Assembly: GCA_017992055.1 (NCBI GenBank)
Contig: JAGOPK010000015.1
Span: 71,333-135,332, forward strand
Length of the DNA stretch: 64,000 nt
Reading direction: 5' to 3'
Source of the DNA: Burkholderiaceae bacterium
GTDB taxonomy: Bacteria > Pseudomonadota > Gammaproteobacteria > Burkholderiales > Burkholderiaceae_C
Part shown: positions 52,667 through 62,029 of the stretch, one piece after another
Layout: the number at the start of each line of letters is the position of its first letter
Position numbering within the stretch: the first letter of the stretch is position 1
The notes under the pieces: model-generated
Databases searched by the model: none
The model's input: only the letters and a program-made list of their open reading frames with translations
What the model was told of the DNA's origin: nothing
Program-made: the position numbers and the translations under genes

Positions 52667-53767
52667 TCAGAAGCGGTGGCGCAGGCCGAAGCCCAGGCCA
52701 TTCTGCGTGCCCTTGGTGGCCATGAAGCTCGGGCGGGCGTAGCCGCCGACGACACGGTTGCGGTCCACCAGCACATAGGCGTCGGTGCGGCGCGAGAACT
52801 GGTAGTTGGCGGTGACCCAGCTGACCGTGCGCGAGCCCTTCAGCGCGGCGCTGCCGTCCTGGTCGTCCTGGTAGTGGGCCAGGCTCAGCGTCACCAGTGG
52901 CTGCAGCTGCAGGTTGGCGCCCAGCGTCCAGGCGCGGTTGGTCTGCGGGCTGACCTCGGCGCTGCGGCGCATCAGGCCGCCGTACAGCGTGACGCTCTGG
53001 CCGACCTTGTAGTTGCCGCCCAGGCCCAGCACACGCCGGGTCTCGGTGCCGGCCAGGTTGTCCAGCTGCTGCACATAGGCCGCCAGCGACAGTGCGCCGG
53101 CGGTGTAGCCCGCGCCCAGCGCCCAGGCGCTGTTGGCGCTGCTGCTGGCCGCCTGCTCGCCGAAGGTGTAGCTGGCCACCAGGTCCACGCCGCCCAGCTT
53201 GCCGTCCACGCGCAGCAGATTGTCCTGGCGCGCCACATGGTGGCTGCTGAACAGCGAGTGCGCCGTGCTGTTGGGATTGCCCAGCGGCTGGAAGCGCCCG
53301 GCCAGGCTGTGCGCCACCGTGTACTGCCGGCCCAGCGTCACCGTGCCCAGCGATCCACGCAGGCCCACATGCACCTCGCGGCCCCACATGCGCGAGGCGG
53401 CCGAGATCTGGCCGTAGTCGGCGGTGGGCGAGCCCTGCAGCGACGAGCCGGTGCTGGGGTCGAAGCCGCTTTCGATGGTCACCAGCGCGGCCATGCCGTC
53501 GCCCAGGTCCTCGCGCATGCGCAGGCCGAAGCGGCTGCCGGTGATCAGGCCGTCTTCCATCGACCAGGCACTGCCGCCGCCGGCCGAGTTGGTGGAGCGG
53601 CGCGTGGCCGCGTCGATCAGGCCATAGACGGTGACATTGCTGTTGCCGGCTGCCGAAGTGGCTGCGGGCGCCGCGGTCTGGGCCTGGGCGCTGCCGGCGA
53701 GCAGCAGGGCAAGCGGCAAGGCGCTGGGCAAGGCGGTGGTCAGCAGGCGATGGAATCCAGGGGTCAT
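52667..53767 (-). CDS. Gram-negative porin (Burkholderiales type)
   Basis: 366-residue outer-membrane porin. The signal peptide ends at GSAQAQ; the mature start is SNVTVYGLIDAATRRSTNSAGGGSAW. The constriction-loop region, LGTVTLGRQYTVAHSL, and the terminal GLGFGLRHRF with final Phe are typical of trimeric 16-stranded porins. GGAG is eight bases before the ATG. It lies between a lipoprotein metallo-hydrolase gene and a Bug receptor gene on the same strand. Confidence 0.92.
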   Translation of the reverse strand: MTPGFHRLLTTALPSALPLALLLAGSAQAQTAAPAATSAAGNSNVTVYGLIDAATRRSTNSAGGGSAWSMEDGLITGSRFGLRMREDLGDGMAALVTIESGFDPSTGSSLQGSPTADYGQISAASRMWGREVHVGLRGSLGTVTLGRQYTVAHSLAGRFQPLGNPNSTAHSLFSSHHVARQDNLLRVDGKLGGVDLVASYTFGEQAASSSANSAWALGAGYTAGALSLAAYVQQLDNLAGTETRRVLGLGGNYKVGQSVTLYGGLMRRSAEVSPQTNRAWTLGANLQLQPLVTLSLAHYQDDQDGSAALKGSRTVSWVTANYQFSRRTDAYVLVDRNRVVGGYARPSFMATKGTQNGLGFGLRHRF

Positions 53768-53848
53768 GGTTTGTCTCCGGTCAATGCTTGTCCTGGCCCG
53801 TGGCGGTGGGCCACGGGCTGGTTCTGGGGGAACAGGGGGAACGGGGGG

Positions 53849-54727
53849 CTAGAAGCGCAGCGCCTGGCCCGGCATGGCGACGATGGCGCGCACCGGGCCA
53901 CCGCTGCCCAGGGCCTCGCTGAACTGCTGCGGCGTGCCGCGCGCCAGCGGGTTGGCGCCGTAGTGCATCGGGATCACCGCCTTGGGCCGGATCAGCGTGT
54001 TCACGGCCCAGGCGGCATCGGCCGGGTCCATCGTGAAGTTGCCGCCGATGGGCACCAGGGCCAGGTCGGGGCGGAAGCGCTCGCCGATCAGCTTCATGTC
54101 GCCGAACACCGCGGTATCGCCGGCGTGGTAGATGCGAAAGCCGTTCTCCAGCTCGATGATCCAGCCGATGGCCTCGCCGCCCGGGTGGGTCTCGTCCTTG
54201 CCGGTCAGCGGGTTGCGGAACACATAGATGCTGCTGTGCTCGGCACGCACGGCCGTGACCTTGATGCCGGGCACCGGCTCCACCGTGCCGCCCTTGTTGA
54301 GGCGCGGCAGCAGCTCGGCGGGCAGCACGCCCAGGGTCATCAGCGAGTTCAGCAGGTCGCCCGGGCCACGCAGCGGCACCTTGTACTGCTGGGCCAGGGC
54401 CGGCGCGTCGGCGATGTGGTCCAGGTGGCCATGGCTCACCAGCAGCACGTCGATGCGGCCGAAGTGCTCCAGCTGCTTGTAGGCCGGCGGCGTCAGCGGG
54501 TTGGCGCGCAGCCAGGGATCGATGACGATGACCTTGCCGCCGGGCGAGGTGATCTTGAACGCGGCCTGGCCCAGCCAGACCACTTCAACGGCGCCGGGCG
54601 CGGCGGTGGATGGGGCAGGCGCAGCGGCCTGGGGCGGCAGCGCGCAGCCACCGGCCAGCAGCGCCGCGGCCAGGCCGGCCGCCAGGACCCGGCGGCGCGC
54701 TGGCGCTTCGCAAGAGGGGCGTGCCAT
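53849..54727 (-). CDS. MBL-fold metallo-hydrolase, predicted lipoprotein
   Basis: 292-residue metallo-beta-lactamase-fold hydrolase (UPF0173-like). The lipobox LLAGGC indicates a lipoprotein. Zinc motifs seen are VSHGHLDHIADAPALA, EHSSIYVF and IYHAGDTAVFGDM, with VIPMHYGANP at the end. It is encoded three bases after a Bug receptor gene and probably acts at the periplasmic face; the substrate is unknown. Confidence 0.9.
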   Translation of the reverse strand: MARPSCEAPARRRVLAAGLAAALLAGGCALPPQAAAPAPSTAAPGAVEVVWLGQAAFKITSPGGKVIVIDPWLRANPLTPPAYKQLEHFGRIDVLLVSHGHLDHIADAPALAQQYKVPLRGPGDLLNSLMTLGVLPAELLPRLNKGGTVEPVPGIKVTAVRAEHSSIYVFRNPLTGKDETHPGGEAIGWIIELENGFRIYHAGDTAVFGDMKLIGERFRPDLALVPIGGNFTMDPADAAWAVNTLIRPKAVIPMHYGANPLARGTPQQFSEALGSGGPVRAIVAMPGQALRF

Positions 54728-54730
54728 CGC

Positions 54731-55705
54731 TCAGTCCGCCTTCACGTTGCCGCTCTTCACCACCTCGGCCCAGCGCGGCAGCTCGCGGCGGATCAGCTCG
54801 GCAAAGGCCGCCGGCGTGCCGGGCATGGGCACGGCGCCCTCGGCGGCCAGCAGCTGCTGCACCTCGGCCAGGGCCAGGGCCTTGTTGACCTCGGCATTCA
54901 GCCGTACCAGCACCGGCGCCGGCGTGCCCACCGGCGCCACCAGGCCGTACCACTGGTCGGCCTCGAAGCCGGGATGGCCCAGCTCGGCCACCGTGGGCAC
55001 CTCGGGCAGCGAGGGCAGGCGCTGGGCGCTGCTGACCGCCAGCGCACGCAGCCGGCCGCTGCGCACATGGGGCAGCACCGCCGGCGCGCCGGTGAAGGTG
55101 GCATCCACCTGGCCGGCGATCACGTCCGACACCGACGGCGCCGTGCCGCGGTAGGGGATGTGCAGCATGAACAGGCCGGTGCGCAGCTTCAGGTACTCGA
55201 AGGTGATGTGGGCCGCGCTGCCATTGCCGCCGGACGAATAGCTCATGCGCCCGGGGCTCTTGCGCGCCAGCTCGATGAACTCCTTGAAGCTGCGCGCCCT
55301 GGACGCCGCCGGCACCACCAGCACATTCGGCACCCGGGCCACATAGGCCACGGCGGCAAAGCTCTTCAGCGGGTCGTAGGCCAGCTTGGGATAGATGGCC
55401 GGGTTGACCGCCAGCGTGCCGATGTGGCCCATCAGCAGGGTCTGGCCGTCGGGCTCGGCACGGGCGACCTCGGCCGCACCCAGCGAGCCGCCGGCGCCGG
55501 GGCGGTTCTCGACGATGACGGTCTGGCCCAGCGCCTGGGCCAGGCGCGGCCCCAGCGCGCGGGCCAGGATGTCGGTGGTGCCACCGGGGGTGAAGGGCAC
55601 GACCAGGCGGGTGGTGCGGCCTGCGGTCTGGGCCTGCGCCAGCGGCGCGGCCAGGGAGGCCAGGCCGGCCAGCAGCAGCTGGCGGCGGTCGGCGAGCGGT
55701 CTCAT
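54731..55705 (-). CDS. Bug-type tripartite tricarboxylate transporter substrate-binding protein
   Basis: 324-residue periplasmic receptor with signal peptide (RRQLLLAGLASLAAPLAQA). Family motifs are RTTRLVVPFTPGGTTDILAR, VIVENRPGAGGSLGAAEVA, PDGQTLLMGHIGTLAVN and SYSSGGNGSAAHITFEYL. GGAG lies five bases before the ATG at 55705. It sits downstream of the double-HTH LysR gene and upstream of the lipoprotein hydrolase; the ligand is unknown. Confidence 0.92.
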   Translation of the reverse strand: MRPLADRRQLLLAGLASLAAPLAQAQTAGRTTRLVVPFTPGGTTDILARALGPRLAQALGQTVIVENRPGAGGSLGAAEVARAEPDGQTLLMGHIGTLAVNPAIYPKLAYDPLKSFAAVAYVARVPNVLVVPAASRARSFKEFIELARKSPGRMSYSSGGNGSAAHITFEYLKLRTGLFMLHIPYRGTAPSVSDVIAGQVDATFTGAPAVLPHVRSGRLRALAVSSAQRLPSLPEVPTVAELGHPGFEADQWYGLVAPVGTPAPVLVRLNAEVNKALALAEVQQLLAAEGAVPMPGTPAAFAELIRRELPRWAEVVKSGNVKAD

Positions 55706-55869
55706 CGTGTCTCCGTGGGGGCCGCGGCTTGGCCGGCCGGCCCGGGTTCTCAAGGGAGCGCCAGCGTCGCATTGCGGCCGCCGGACCACCAGCGCGCATT
55801 GCCGGCCCAGTCCTGCGTTTCGCTTATGTCCGTAGAACCCGCAGCGGCGGGCCGGGCCAGGCGGCCCGT

Positions 55870-57063
55870 TCAGTCGACCTGCGCGGCCGCCGCCTGCAGC
55901 GCCGCGGCCAGCGCCGTCTGCGACGGCGAGGGCAGGCCGTCGCGGCGCTGCATCAGGCCGATGCTGCGCTCGGTGTCGTGCACCGCCACCGGCAGCTGGG
56001 CCAGCAGGCCGGCATCCAGCTCGGCGCGGATCTGCAGCAGCGACACCAGGGCCACGGCATTGCTGCTGCGCAGCAGCGAGCGCACCACCGCCGGGCTGTT
56101 GGCCTGCACCGCCACGGTCGGCGGCGCCAGGCCGGCGGCGGCGAAGGCGCGCACAAAGGCGGCCCGCGCCGGCGTGCCCGGCAGCGGACCGATCCAGGGC
56201 CAGCAGCGCAGATCGCCCAGCCGGCCCACGCCCGCCGCCAGCGCCGGATGGCCGCTGCGCACCACCGGCATCAGCCGGTCCTGCAGCAGCGGGGTCTCGG
56301 CCACGTCCGGCGGCGCCAGGCCACCACGCAGCGGACCGATCACCAGGTCCAGATCACCCTGGCGCAGCTGGTGCAGCAAGGCCTCGTAGGTGCCGTCGGC
56401 CACCGTGACCTGGATGCCCGGATGCGCGCCGAGCAGGCTGGACAGCGCCTGCGGCACCAGCACGTCGGCGGCCATCGGCAGGGCGCCCACCGCGACACGG
56501 CCCACCGCGCGGCCGCACAGCAGGGCCAGCTCGTCCTCGGCGGCGCGCAGCTCGGCCAGCGCCAGCTTGGCACGCAGCAGCAGGGCCTCGCCGGCCTCGG
56601 TGAGCCGCGTGCCCTGGCGCGAATGCTGGAACAGGCTGCACCGCGCCGCATGCTCCAGCTGGCGCAGGTTCTGGTGCACGGCCGACTGGCTCAGGCCCAG
56701 CTGGCGCGCGGCGGCCGACTCGCTGTGGCAATCGGCCACCGCCAGCAGCACCTGCAGCAGGGTCTCGCTGATGCGCGCGGCCAGCTGCGGGCCGGCGGCC
56801 TGCTGCAGCTGCTGCTGGGCCCGCACCACCCGGCGCACCAGCAGGGCCGCGGCCGGCGTGCCGGACATGCCGCGCGCACCGCGCTCGAACAGCGGGATGC
56901 CCAGCCGCGCCTCGGCCTGCTGCACCGCCCGCGACACCGCCGAGGCCGACACATGCAGCTCGGCCGCGGCCTGGGCCGCGCCGCCGCAGCGCAGCACGGC
57001 CTCGACCGCGCGCAGCTGGCGCCAGGGCAGGCTCGGTGCATCAGCGGCGGTGGCCGTCGTCAT
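55870..57063 (-). CDS. LysR family regulator with two N-terminal HTH domains
   Basis: 397-residue regulator. The first HTH (about 12-70: LRAVEAVLRCGGAAQAAAELHVSASAVSRAVQQAEARLGIPLFER) is followed by a second one (about 97-155: VLLAVADCHSESAAARQLGLSQSAVHQNLRQLEHAARCSLFQ). The LysR effector domain fills residues 180-390 (VAVGALPMAADVLVPQALS). Ordinary LysR proteins have one HTH and about 300 residues. It is upstream of the Bug-hydrolase-porin-Bug genes on the same strand and divergent from a GNAT gene, so it may control the uptake genes. Confidence 0.9.
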   Translation of the reverse strand: MTTATAADAPSLPWRQLRAVEAVLRCGGAAQAAAELHVSASAVSRAVQQAEARLGIPLFERGARGMSGTPAAALLVRRVVRAQQQLQQAAGPQLAARISETLLQVLLAVADCHSESAAARQLGLSQSAVHQNLRQLEHAARCSLFQHSRQGTRLTEAGEALLLRAKLALAELRAAEDELALLCGRAVGRVAVGALPMAADVLVPQALSSLLGAHPGIQVTVADGTYEALLHQLRQGDLDLVIGPLRGGLAPPDVAETPLLQDRLMPVVRSGHPALAAGVGRLGDLRCWPWIGPLPGTPARAAFVRAFAAAGLAPPTVAVQANSPAVVRSLLRSSNAVALVSLLQIRAELDAGLLAQLPVAVHDTERSIGLMQRRDGLPSPSQTALAAALQAAAAQVD

Positions 57064-57185
57064 GGGCTGCGGGTCCGGGTTCACAGTGCGGCTACGGCCC
57101 CCGATGATGCCGTGGCCGGGCGCGCCCATCGTCGGACAGGCTTCGCGACTTTGAGGTAGAACCGGCGACGGAGCCGACAAGCACC

Positions 57186-57890
57186 ATGCACCCCCTCGAC
57201 CGCCCCGTCTGGGCCAGCCTCAACACCCACCGCGCCGCGCTGTCGCAGGGCACGGCGCTGGCGCGGCGCTTCCAGCCCGACGTCAACTTGTTTGCCTCGG
57301 CCGCCGACAACAGCGAGGCGGCCCTGGCCGCACTGGCGGCGCTGTTGCAACCTGGCGAGACGGTGTTTGTGCTGCAGGTGCCCGAGATCCGCCTGCCGCC
57401 GGGCCTGCAGCTGCAGAAGCAGGCACGTGGCGTGCAGATGGTGGCCAGCCGGCCGCTGCGTGGCGAGGCGGCAGCGGCCCCGCCGGCCCTGCCCTGGCAG
57501 ACCCTGGGCGACGCCGATGCCGCCGACATGCTGCAGCTGGCGCGGCTGACCGAGCCCGGCCCGTTCCAGCCGCGCACGCACACCACCGGCATCTACCTGG
57601 GCCTGCGCGAGCAGGGCCGGCTGATGGCCATGGCCGGCGAGCGCCTGCGCCTGCCGGGCTGGTGCGAGATCAGCGGCGTGTGCACCCACCCCGAGGCGCG
57701 CGGCCGCGGCCTGGCACGCCAGCTGTCGATGGCCATGGCGGCGCTGATCGAGGCCCGGGGCGAGCAGCCCTTTCTGCATGCCTGGCGCAGCAATGCCGCG
57801 GCGATTGCGCTTTATGAATCGCTGGGCTTTCGCATCCGCTGCGAGGTCAACGTGGCGGTGCTCACAAGCGCATGTCCAGCGACAGATTGA
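57186..57890 (+). CDS. GNAT family N-acetyltransferase (FR47-like)
   Basis: 234-residue protein. The C-terminal acetyl-CoA domain has GWCEISGVCTHPEARGRGLARQLSMAMAALIEARGEQPFLHAWRSNAAAIALYESLGFRIRCEVNV. The N-terminal 100 residues are a divergent domain. The end overlaps by 29 bases the convergent TonB receptor gene. Substrate unknown. Confidence 0.9.
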   Translation: MHPLDRPVWASLNTHRAALSQGTALARRFQPDVNLFASAADNSEAALAALAALLQPGETVFVLQVPEIRLPPGLQLQKQARGVQMVASRPLRGEAAAAPPALPWQTLGDADAADMLQLARLTEPGPFQPRTHTTGIYLGLREQGRLMAMAGERLRLPGWCEISGVCTHPEARGRGLARQLSMAMAALIEARGEQPFLHAWRSNAAAIALYESLGFRIRCEVNVAVLTSACPATD

Positions 57891-60120
57891 ACTGCGGCCC
57901 GGTGTAGCGCTCGGCGCGGGTGTAGTCGCCATTGGCCAGCACCGTGGCCACCGTGCCATTGGGCGGACCGAAGGGCTGCACGCCAACGGCCATGGCCAGG
58001 CGCATCGACAGGCCGGGCCGGAAGGTCCACTGGCCGAACAGGTCCAGGCCACGCGTGGCGCTGCGCTGCTGGGTCTGCACCAGGGTCAGCTGGGTGTCGT
58101 AGGCCGGGTTCAGGCTCAGGCTGCCGCCCACATTGAGCGGCAGGCCGGCAAAGCGGCGATCGAAGCCCAGCGTGGCCGACCAGGGCTGCTGGCCGTCCAG
58201 CCGGTTGTCCGGCCCGGGCAGGGCCGCCAGCCTGGAGCGGTACAGGTTCAGCGAGGCACGCAGGTTCAGCGTCTTGGCCTCGGGCAGCAGGCTGGGCAGC
58301 AGATCGGCGGCGCGGCCCTTGACCTCGAACTCCAGGCCGCTGGTGCTGGCCGCCGAGAAGTTGACCGGCTGCGCCACCCAGCGCGGCACGCTGGCCCAGC
58401 TCACCGTTTGCAGCGTGGTGACATTGCGCACCACGTCGGTCAGGCGGCGGTGGAACACGCCCACGCTCCACATGCCGCCATTGCCCAGGTACTTCTCGAA
58501 GGCGATGTCCAGGCCGGTGGCCAGCTCGGGCTTGAGCCCCGGGTTGCCGATGCGGTCGGGCGCCAGCTCGGTGTTGGGCTGGCTGGTGTCCAGGTAGCCG
58601 GCGTTGACCGACGGCCGTGCCAGCAGCGCGCCCAGGTTGGGCGCCTTGTAGCTGCGCGTCAGGCTGGCCCGCACCAGGTCGCGGCCCTTGGCATCGAGCT
58701 TGTAGCTCACATGCGCCAGCGGCGACAGCACGCTGCTGCTGTTGCTGACCGAGCTGCTGCTGCCGCGGCTCTCGACACGGATGCGCTCGTGGCGCAGGCC
58801 CAGGTAGAGCTGCCACTGCGGCGAGATCTCCCACTCGTCCTGCAGGTAGAAGGCATCGCGGCGCAGCCGCGCATCGAAGGGCTGGCCCTCGAAGTCGGGC
58901 AGCACGGCCTGGCCCTGGGCATCGGTGGTGCTGCGCTGCTCCTGCCGGCGCCGCGCCTCCAGATCCCAGCCGGCGGTCAGGCTGTGCTCCTCGCCCAGCA
59001 GCAGGTTGTACTTGCCGGCCTGGGTCAGGCCCTCGTCGGTGCCACCGCCCACGGTGCGCAGCTGCGGCTGGCCCTGGCGCAGCGTGCGCGCATCGAAGTC
59101 CCATTGCGAGCGCTGGGCACCGGCCTTCAGCTCGATGCGCTGGTCGGCGCGGAAGCGGTCGGCATACACGGTGTTCAACCGCTGGTTCTGCCAGCTGCCG
59201 TTCTGCGCCGCATCGTCGTCCAGCACCGGGCTGCCGGCCAGCACGCGGTTGTTGTAGTCGGTGCGGTTGTTCCAGTAGCCCTTTTGCGCATAGCCCTGCA
59301 GCGACAGCGAACGGTCGTCGCTGAACTTCCAGTTCAGCCGCGGGCCCAGGTTGTAGCCCCAGCCCCAGAAGCGCTGCCGGCCATCCTGCTCGGACTGCGA
59401 GGTCTGGCCATCGCTGCCGGGCGTGCGGCGCTCGATGTCCAGCCGGGCATCGCGGTTCCACTCGAACAGCGACACCGGCAGCGACATCGACAGCGGCCCC
59501 TTGGACTCGCCCAGCGTCAGATTGACATTGGCCATCGGCCGGTCCACGCCATCGGCCAGGCCCAGGCGCAGGTCGCGCTGCGACTTGCGCGGCGCCTCCT
59601 TGAGGATGATGTTGATGGTGCCGGCAATCGCCTGGGCGCTCTGCTCGGCGGTGGGTGCGCGCAGCACCTCGATGCGCTCGATCTGCGACGGGCTCAGCTG
59701 GTCCAGCGCAAAGCCGGGCGGTGCCGGATCGCCGTTGATCAGGATCTGCGTGTAGCCGGCGCCCAGGCCCCGCATGCGCGGCCCGTCGGAGCCGACGTTG
59801 ACGCCGGGCAGGCGACGCAGCACGTCCAGCGCATTGGTGTCGCCGAAGCGGTCGATCTCCTCGCGGTCGTAGATCTGCTTGGCCACGCTGGCGGCGCGGC
59901 GCAGCTCGGTGGCGCCCTGGCGGCCGGCGATCTCCACCCGCTGCACGCTGCCGCCTTCGCGGCTGGTGGGCGTTTCGCTGCCGCTGTCGGGCCCGGCCTG
60001 CTGGGCCGCTGCCAGCAGCGGCGCGCCGATCAGGGCCAGGACGGCGGCCTGGGCCAGCGGGCGGCGGCGCCAGCCGATGCAGGGGGAGGGGCGAGCGGGC
60101 GAAAGGCGGGCTGGCAACAC
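57862..60120 (-). CDS. TonB-dependent outer-membrane receptor
   Basis: 752-residue receptor. The start is read as GTG at 60120, with GGAG six bases upstream, followed by a signal peptide ending LLAAAQQ. The plug has SVQRVEIAGRQ (TonB box-like), DVLRRLPGVNV, MRGLGAGYTQILINGDPAP and IERIEVLRAPTAEQSAQAIAGTINIILKEAPRK. The barrel ends SLDMRL. The usual DATGMGGVINI plug motif is replaced by EQSAQAIAGTINI. The ligand is unknown. Confidence 0.9.
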   Translation of the reverse strand: MLPARLSPARPSPCIGWRRRPLAQAAVLALIGAPLLAAAQQAGPDSGSETPTSREGGSVQRVEIAGRQGATELRRAASVAKQIYDREEIDRFGDTNALDVLRRLPGVNVGSDGPRMRGLGAGYTQILINGDPAPPGFALDQLSPSQIERIEVLRAPTAEQSAQAIAGTINIILKEAPRKSQRDLRLGLADGVDRPMANVNLTLGESKGPLSMSLPVSLFEWNRDARLDIERRTPGSDGQTSQSEQDGRQRFWGWGYNLGPRLNWKFSDDRSLSLQGYAQKGYWNNRTDYNNRVLAGSPVLDDDAAQNGSWQNQRLNTVYADRFRADQRIELKAGAQRSQWDFDARTLRQGQPQLRTVGGGTDEGLTQAGKYNLLLGEEHSLTAGWDLEARRRQEQRSTTDAQGQAVLPDFEGQPFDARLRRDAFYLQDEWEISPQWQLYLGLRHERIRVESRGSSSSVSNSSSVLSPLAHVSYKLDAKGRDLVRASLTRSYKAPNLGALLARPSVNAGYLDTSQPNTELAPDRIGNPGLKPELATGLDIAFEKYLGNGGMWSVGVFHRRLTDVVRNVTTLQTVSWASVPRWVAQPVNFSAASTSGLEFEVKGRAADLLPSLLPEAKTLNLRASLNLYRSRLAALPGPDNRLDGQQPWSATLGFDRRFAGLPLNVGGSLSLNPAYDTQLTLVQTQQRSATRGLDLFGQWTFRPGLSMRLAMAVGVQPFGPPNGTVATVLANGDYTRAERYTGPQFNLSLDMRL

Positions 60121-60751
60121 GTGCGACTCCAACGACGGGCAACAGGCTGGGCCCGCGTGAAGCGCAGGCGGCGGGCGCATGCTGCCAGAAGGCTCCCGTC
60201 TTGTGGCCGCCGTGGGACAGACGGCGGATGGGACGGGTGAGTGGCGGCTGCGGGCGACCAGACGCAAGGCCGCAGCGCGCCCCGTAGGGCGCCGAATTAC
60301 TTGCTCTGGCGCGAACCGCACGACAGACCCTTAGCGGGGGCTGCGACACAGTGCCCCGCGGGGGAGTGCACGAGTTCTTGCGACTAGCCTTCGGTCGCGC
60401 CAGAGTTCCTTCTTTGGCACGCGATAGCGGAGAGACAGGAGGAGGCGCGACCCAGGCGCTGGTCCCGAGGTCCAACTGACCTGTTTCGGCATTGGCGGAC
60501 GTTCGGCGATCCAAGGCGAACGTCAGCACCCCGTGTTTTCAGCCCTCCGGCCGCGCCTTCGCACGGCTGAGGCGCGTCACCTGATGCTCGTCTGGGCTTC
60601 ACGACCTCCTGCGGCCGGCCACCACTCCGGCAGCGAAGACACCCAGGAAAGAACGGACCTTGACGACCTCTGCGTCCTTCAGGGCAGGCGGTCCCAAGCA
60701 TCCAGCGTTTCAGCTCGGTCCGAAGTGGTCAGCCAGACGGCAGTGAGCAAT
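60121..60751. other. Long non-coding stretch before the lower-GC cassette
   Basis: About 630 bases lie between the TonB receptor start and the first operator-like site. I see no supported gene, tRNA or known riboswitch. It contains a perfect inverted repeat at 60498-60524 and a hairpin at about 60275-60292 (GCGCCC/GGGCGC). GC visibly falls through this interval, marking a junction between backbone and acquired DNA. Confidence 0.6.
60498..60524. repeat. Perfect 8-bp inverted repeat in the non-coding stretch
   Basis: GACGTTCG (60498-60505) and CGAACGTC (60517-60524) are exact complements separated by 11 bases. It could be an RNA stem-loop, a recombination end or a protein site; no T-run follows, so it is not a classical terminator. 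Confidence 0.5.
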
Positions 60752-60764
60752 CGTCGATATGACG
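60752..60764. promoter_or_regulatory. Operator-like near-palindrome, copy 1
   Basis: CGTCGATATGACG has CGTC and GACG arms around GATAT. An identical copy lies 54 bp downstream. This copy is just upstream of the predicted -35. Confidence 0.7.
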
Positions 60765-60767
60765 TGT

Positions 60768-60796
60768 TTGCAGGCGAGCCCGACTTCAGGTAGACT
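60768..60796 (+). promoter_or_regulatory. Predicted sigma-70 promoter of the 60.8-63.4 kb cassette
   Basis: TTGCAG (60768-60773), exactly 17 spacer bases and TAGACT (60791-60796). It lies between the two identical operator-like sites and 40 bp before the first ATG. Confidence 0.7.
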
Positions 60797-60805
60797 TCGA
60801 CACGT

Positions 60806-60818
60806 CGTCGATATGACG
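60806..60818. promoter_or_regulatory. Operator-like near-palindrome, copy 2
   Basis: A second CGTCGATATGACG, positioned at or just after the expected transcription start (about 60803), where a bound repressor would block transcription. Confidence 0.7.
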
Positions 60819-60835
60819 CGCACTCCATCGCTGGC

Positions 60836-61921
60836 ATGAACACCAAAGACACCACCGCTCAAGCCGCAAGCCTCCCGCCTCCGTTTACAAAGGAGCAACT
60901 GCGCAAAGACATCGTCCACGTCTACGTGATGCTGGCGCGTAGCGCGACCCTTCTGCATCCCGACCACATCGCCTGGCCATTGGCTGGTCCTGAGTTGGTG
61001 AGCCGAGCAGGCCGGCTCTGGGAGGTCGACCTTGAGCCCGATGACCTCGACATCTCGTACGCCAACGTCAGGGACAGCCAGTTGGCGCTAGGGCTTGAAC
61101 AGCAGTACGACTTTGGATTCCACGCCCTGGACACCGGGGCTTTGGAGCCCATGGAGTACGAGACCATGCACATGTGGCTGGCCGCGCTGCTGATGGATCT
61201 CAAGGGCGCACACATGATCGAGGAGTGGGAAAGCTACGGTGCGACCATCCGACCGTCGGTCAACCGCTGCCTCCATACGTGCGAACTTGCCAACGCGCGG
61301 CTAACGTTGGAAGGCAAGGAGCCGTTCTCATACTTCGCTGGTTTGGACGGTGCCGGCGCCAAAACAACAAGGATCAATGGCGGCGAGGCAACCTCCCTCG
61401 ACGGCCTGACGATTCGGCAGATGGCTCTGCTGTCCGGCATGGAAGAGATGACGATTCGCACAGCCGCCAGCCGACCGGGCCCGAATCAGTTGCCGACCTT
61501 CAAGGACGAGCAGCGCAGAACGTTGGTCCGCCCGGAAGACGCACGGAAGTGGTTGACGGCGAAGGGCAGGTACATGCCCATCAAGTCCCAGCGCCGTCAG
61601 TTGGATCTCACAAAGGTTCGCACAGAAACGGTTGCCGCCTTCAACGCATTGGTCGCCGAGCGAATCTTCGAGTTGGCACCCACCAACGCCGCACGGGACC
61701 GGTTGCTGGCCTTGGCGCGGATCGAGGCGGCTAAGGGCGGTTATGAGATGACCGACACGCTGACCGGAACCATGCTGCTGGACGACTCCTTCATGCAGCG
61801 CCTGGCGGTCATCCTGGAACTCCCGCCCAGGCTTCTTGCAGCACGGGCACGACAAGCCGCACTGAGAGATGAGGTTGCGGCTATCGAACAACAAATCCAG
61901 GCCGCAGCCAAGGCGAGCTAA
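60836..61921 (+). CDS. Uncharacterised protein with a central helix-turn-helix
   Basis: 361-residue protein I do not recognise. The N-terminal half (residues 20-180) is helical, with WLAALLMDLKGAHMIEEWESYG. Residues 188-245 contain a possible HTH: LDGLTIRQMALLSGMEEMTIRTAA, then LVRPEDARKWLTAKGRYMP, an excisionase- or XRE-like pattern. The last 25 residues form a short coiled coil. Being first behind the twin-operator promoter, it may be the autorepressor. Codon use is less GC-extreme than in the backbone genes. Confidence 0.75.
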   Translation: MNTKDTTAQAASLPPPFTKEQLRKDIVHVYVMLARSATLLHPDHIAWPLAGPELVSRAGRLWEVDLEPDDLDISYANVRDSQLALGLEQQYDFGFHALDTGALEPMEYETMHMWLAALLMDLKGAHMIEEWESYGATIRPSVNRCLHTCELANARLTLEGKEPFSYFAGLDGAGAKTTRINGGEATSLDGLTIRQMALLSGMEEMTIRTAASRPGPNQLPTFKDEQRRTLVRPEDARKWLTAKGRYMPIKSQRRQLDLTKVRTETVAAFNALVAERIFELAPTNAARDRLLALARIEAAKGGYEMTDTLTGTMLLDDSFMQRLAVILELPPRLLAARARQAALRDEVAAIEQQIQAAAKAS

Positions 61922-62029
61922 GCAACGGCTGCACCAGCAGCCCAACCCGACGTCACTTCACGTCGCGCCTAGAGGGCGGGGCTCAGGCCACGCTTTGCCC
62001 GAAATCCAACCAACTCACCGGAGGAGCTC

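Noticed and set aside
60121-60340. Cobalamin riboswitch upstream of the second TonB receptor
   Set aside because: No convincing B12 box or the conserved core elements could be found on the minus strand.
57812-60529. 905-codon minus-strand frame overlapping the TonB receptor
   Set aside because: It is the +1 shadow of the receptor and shows no receptor motifs.
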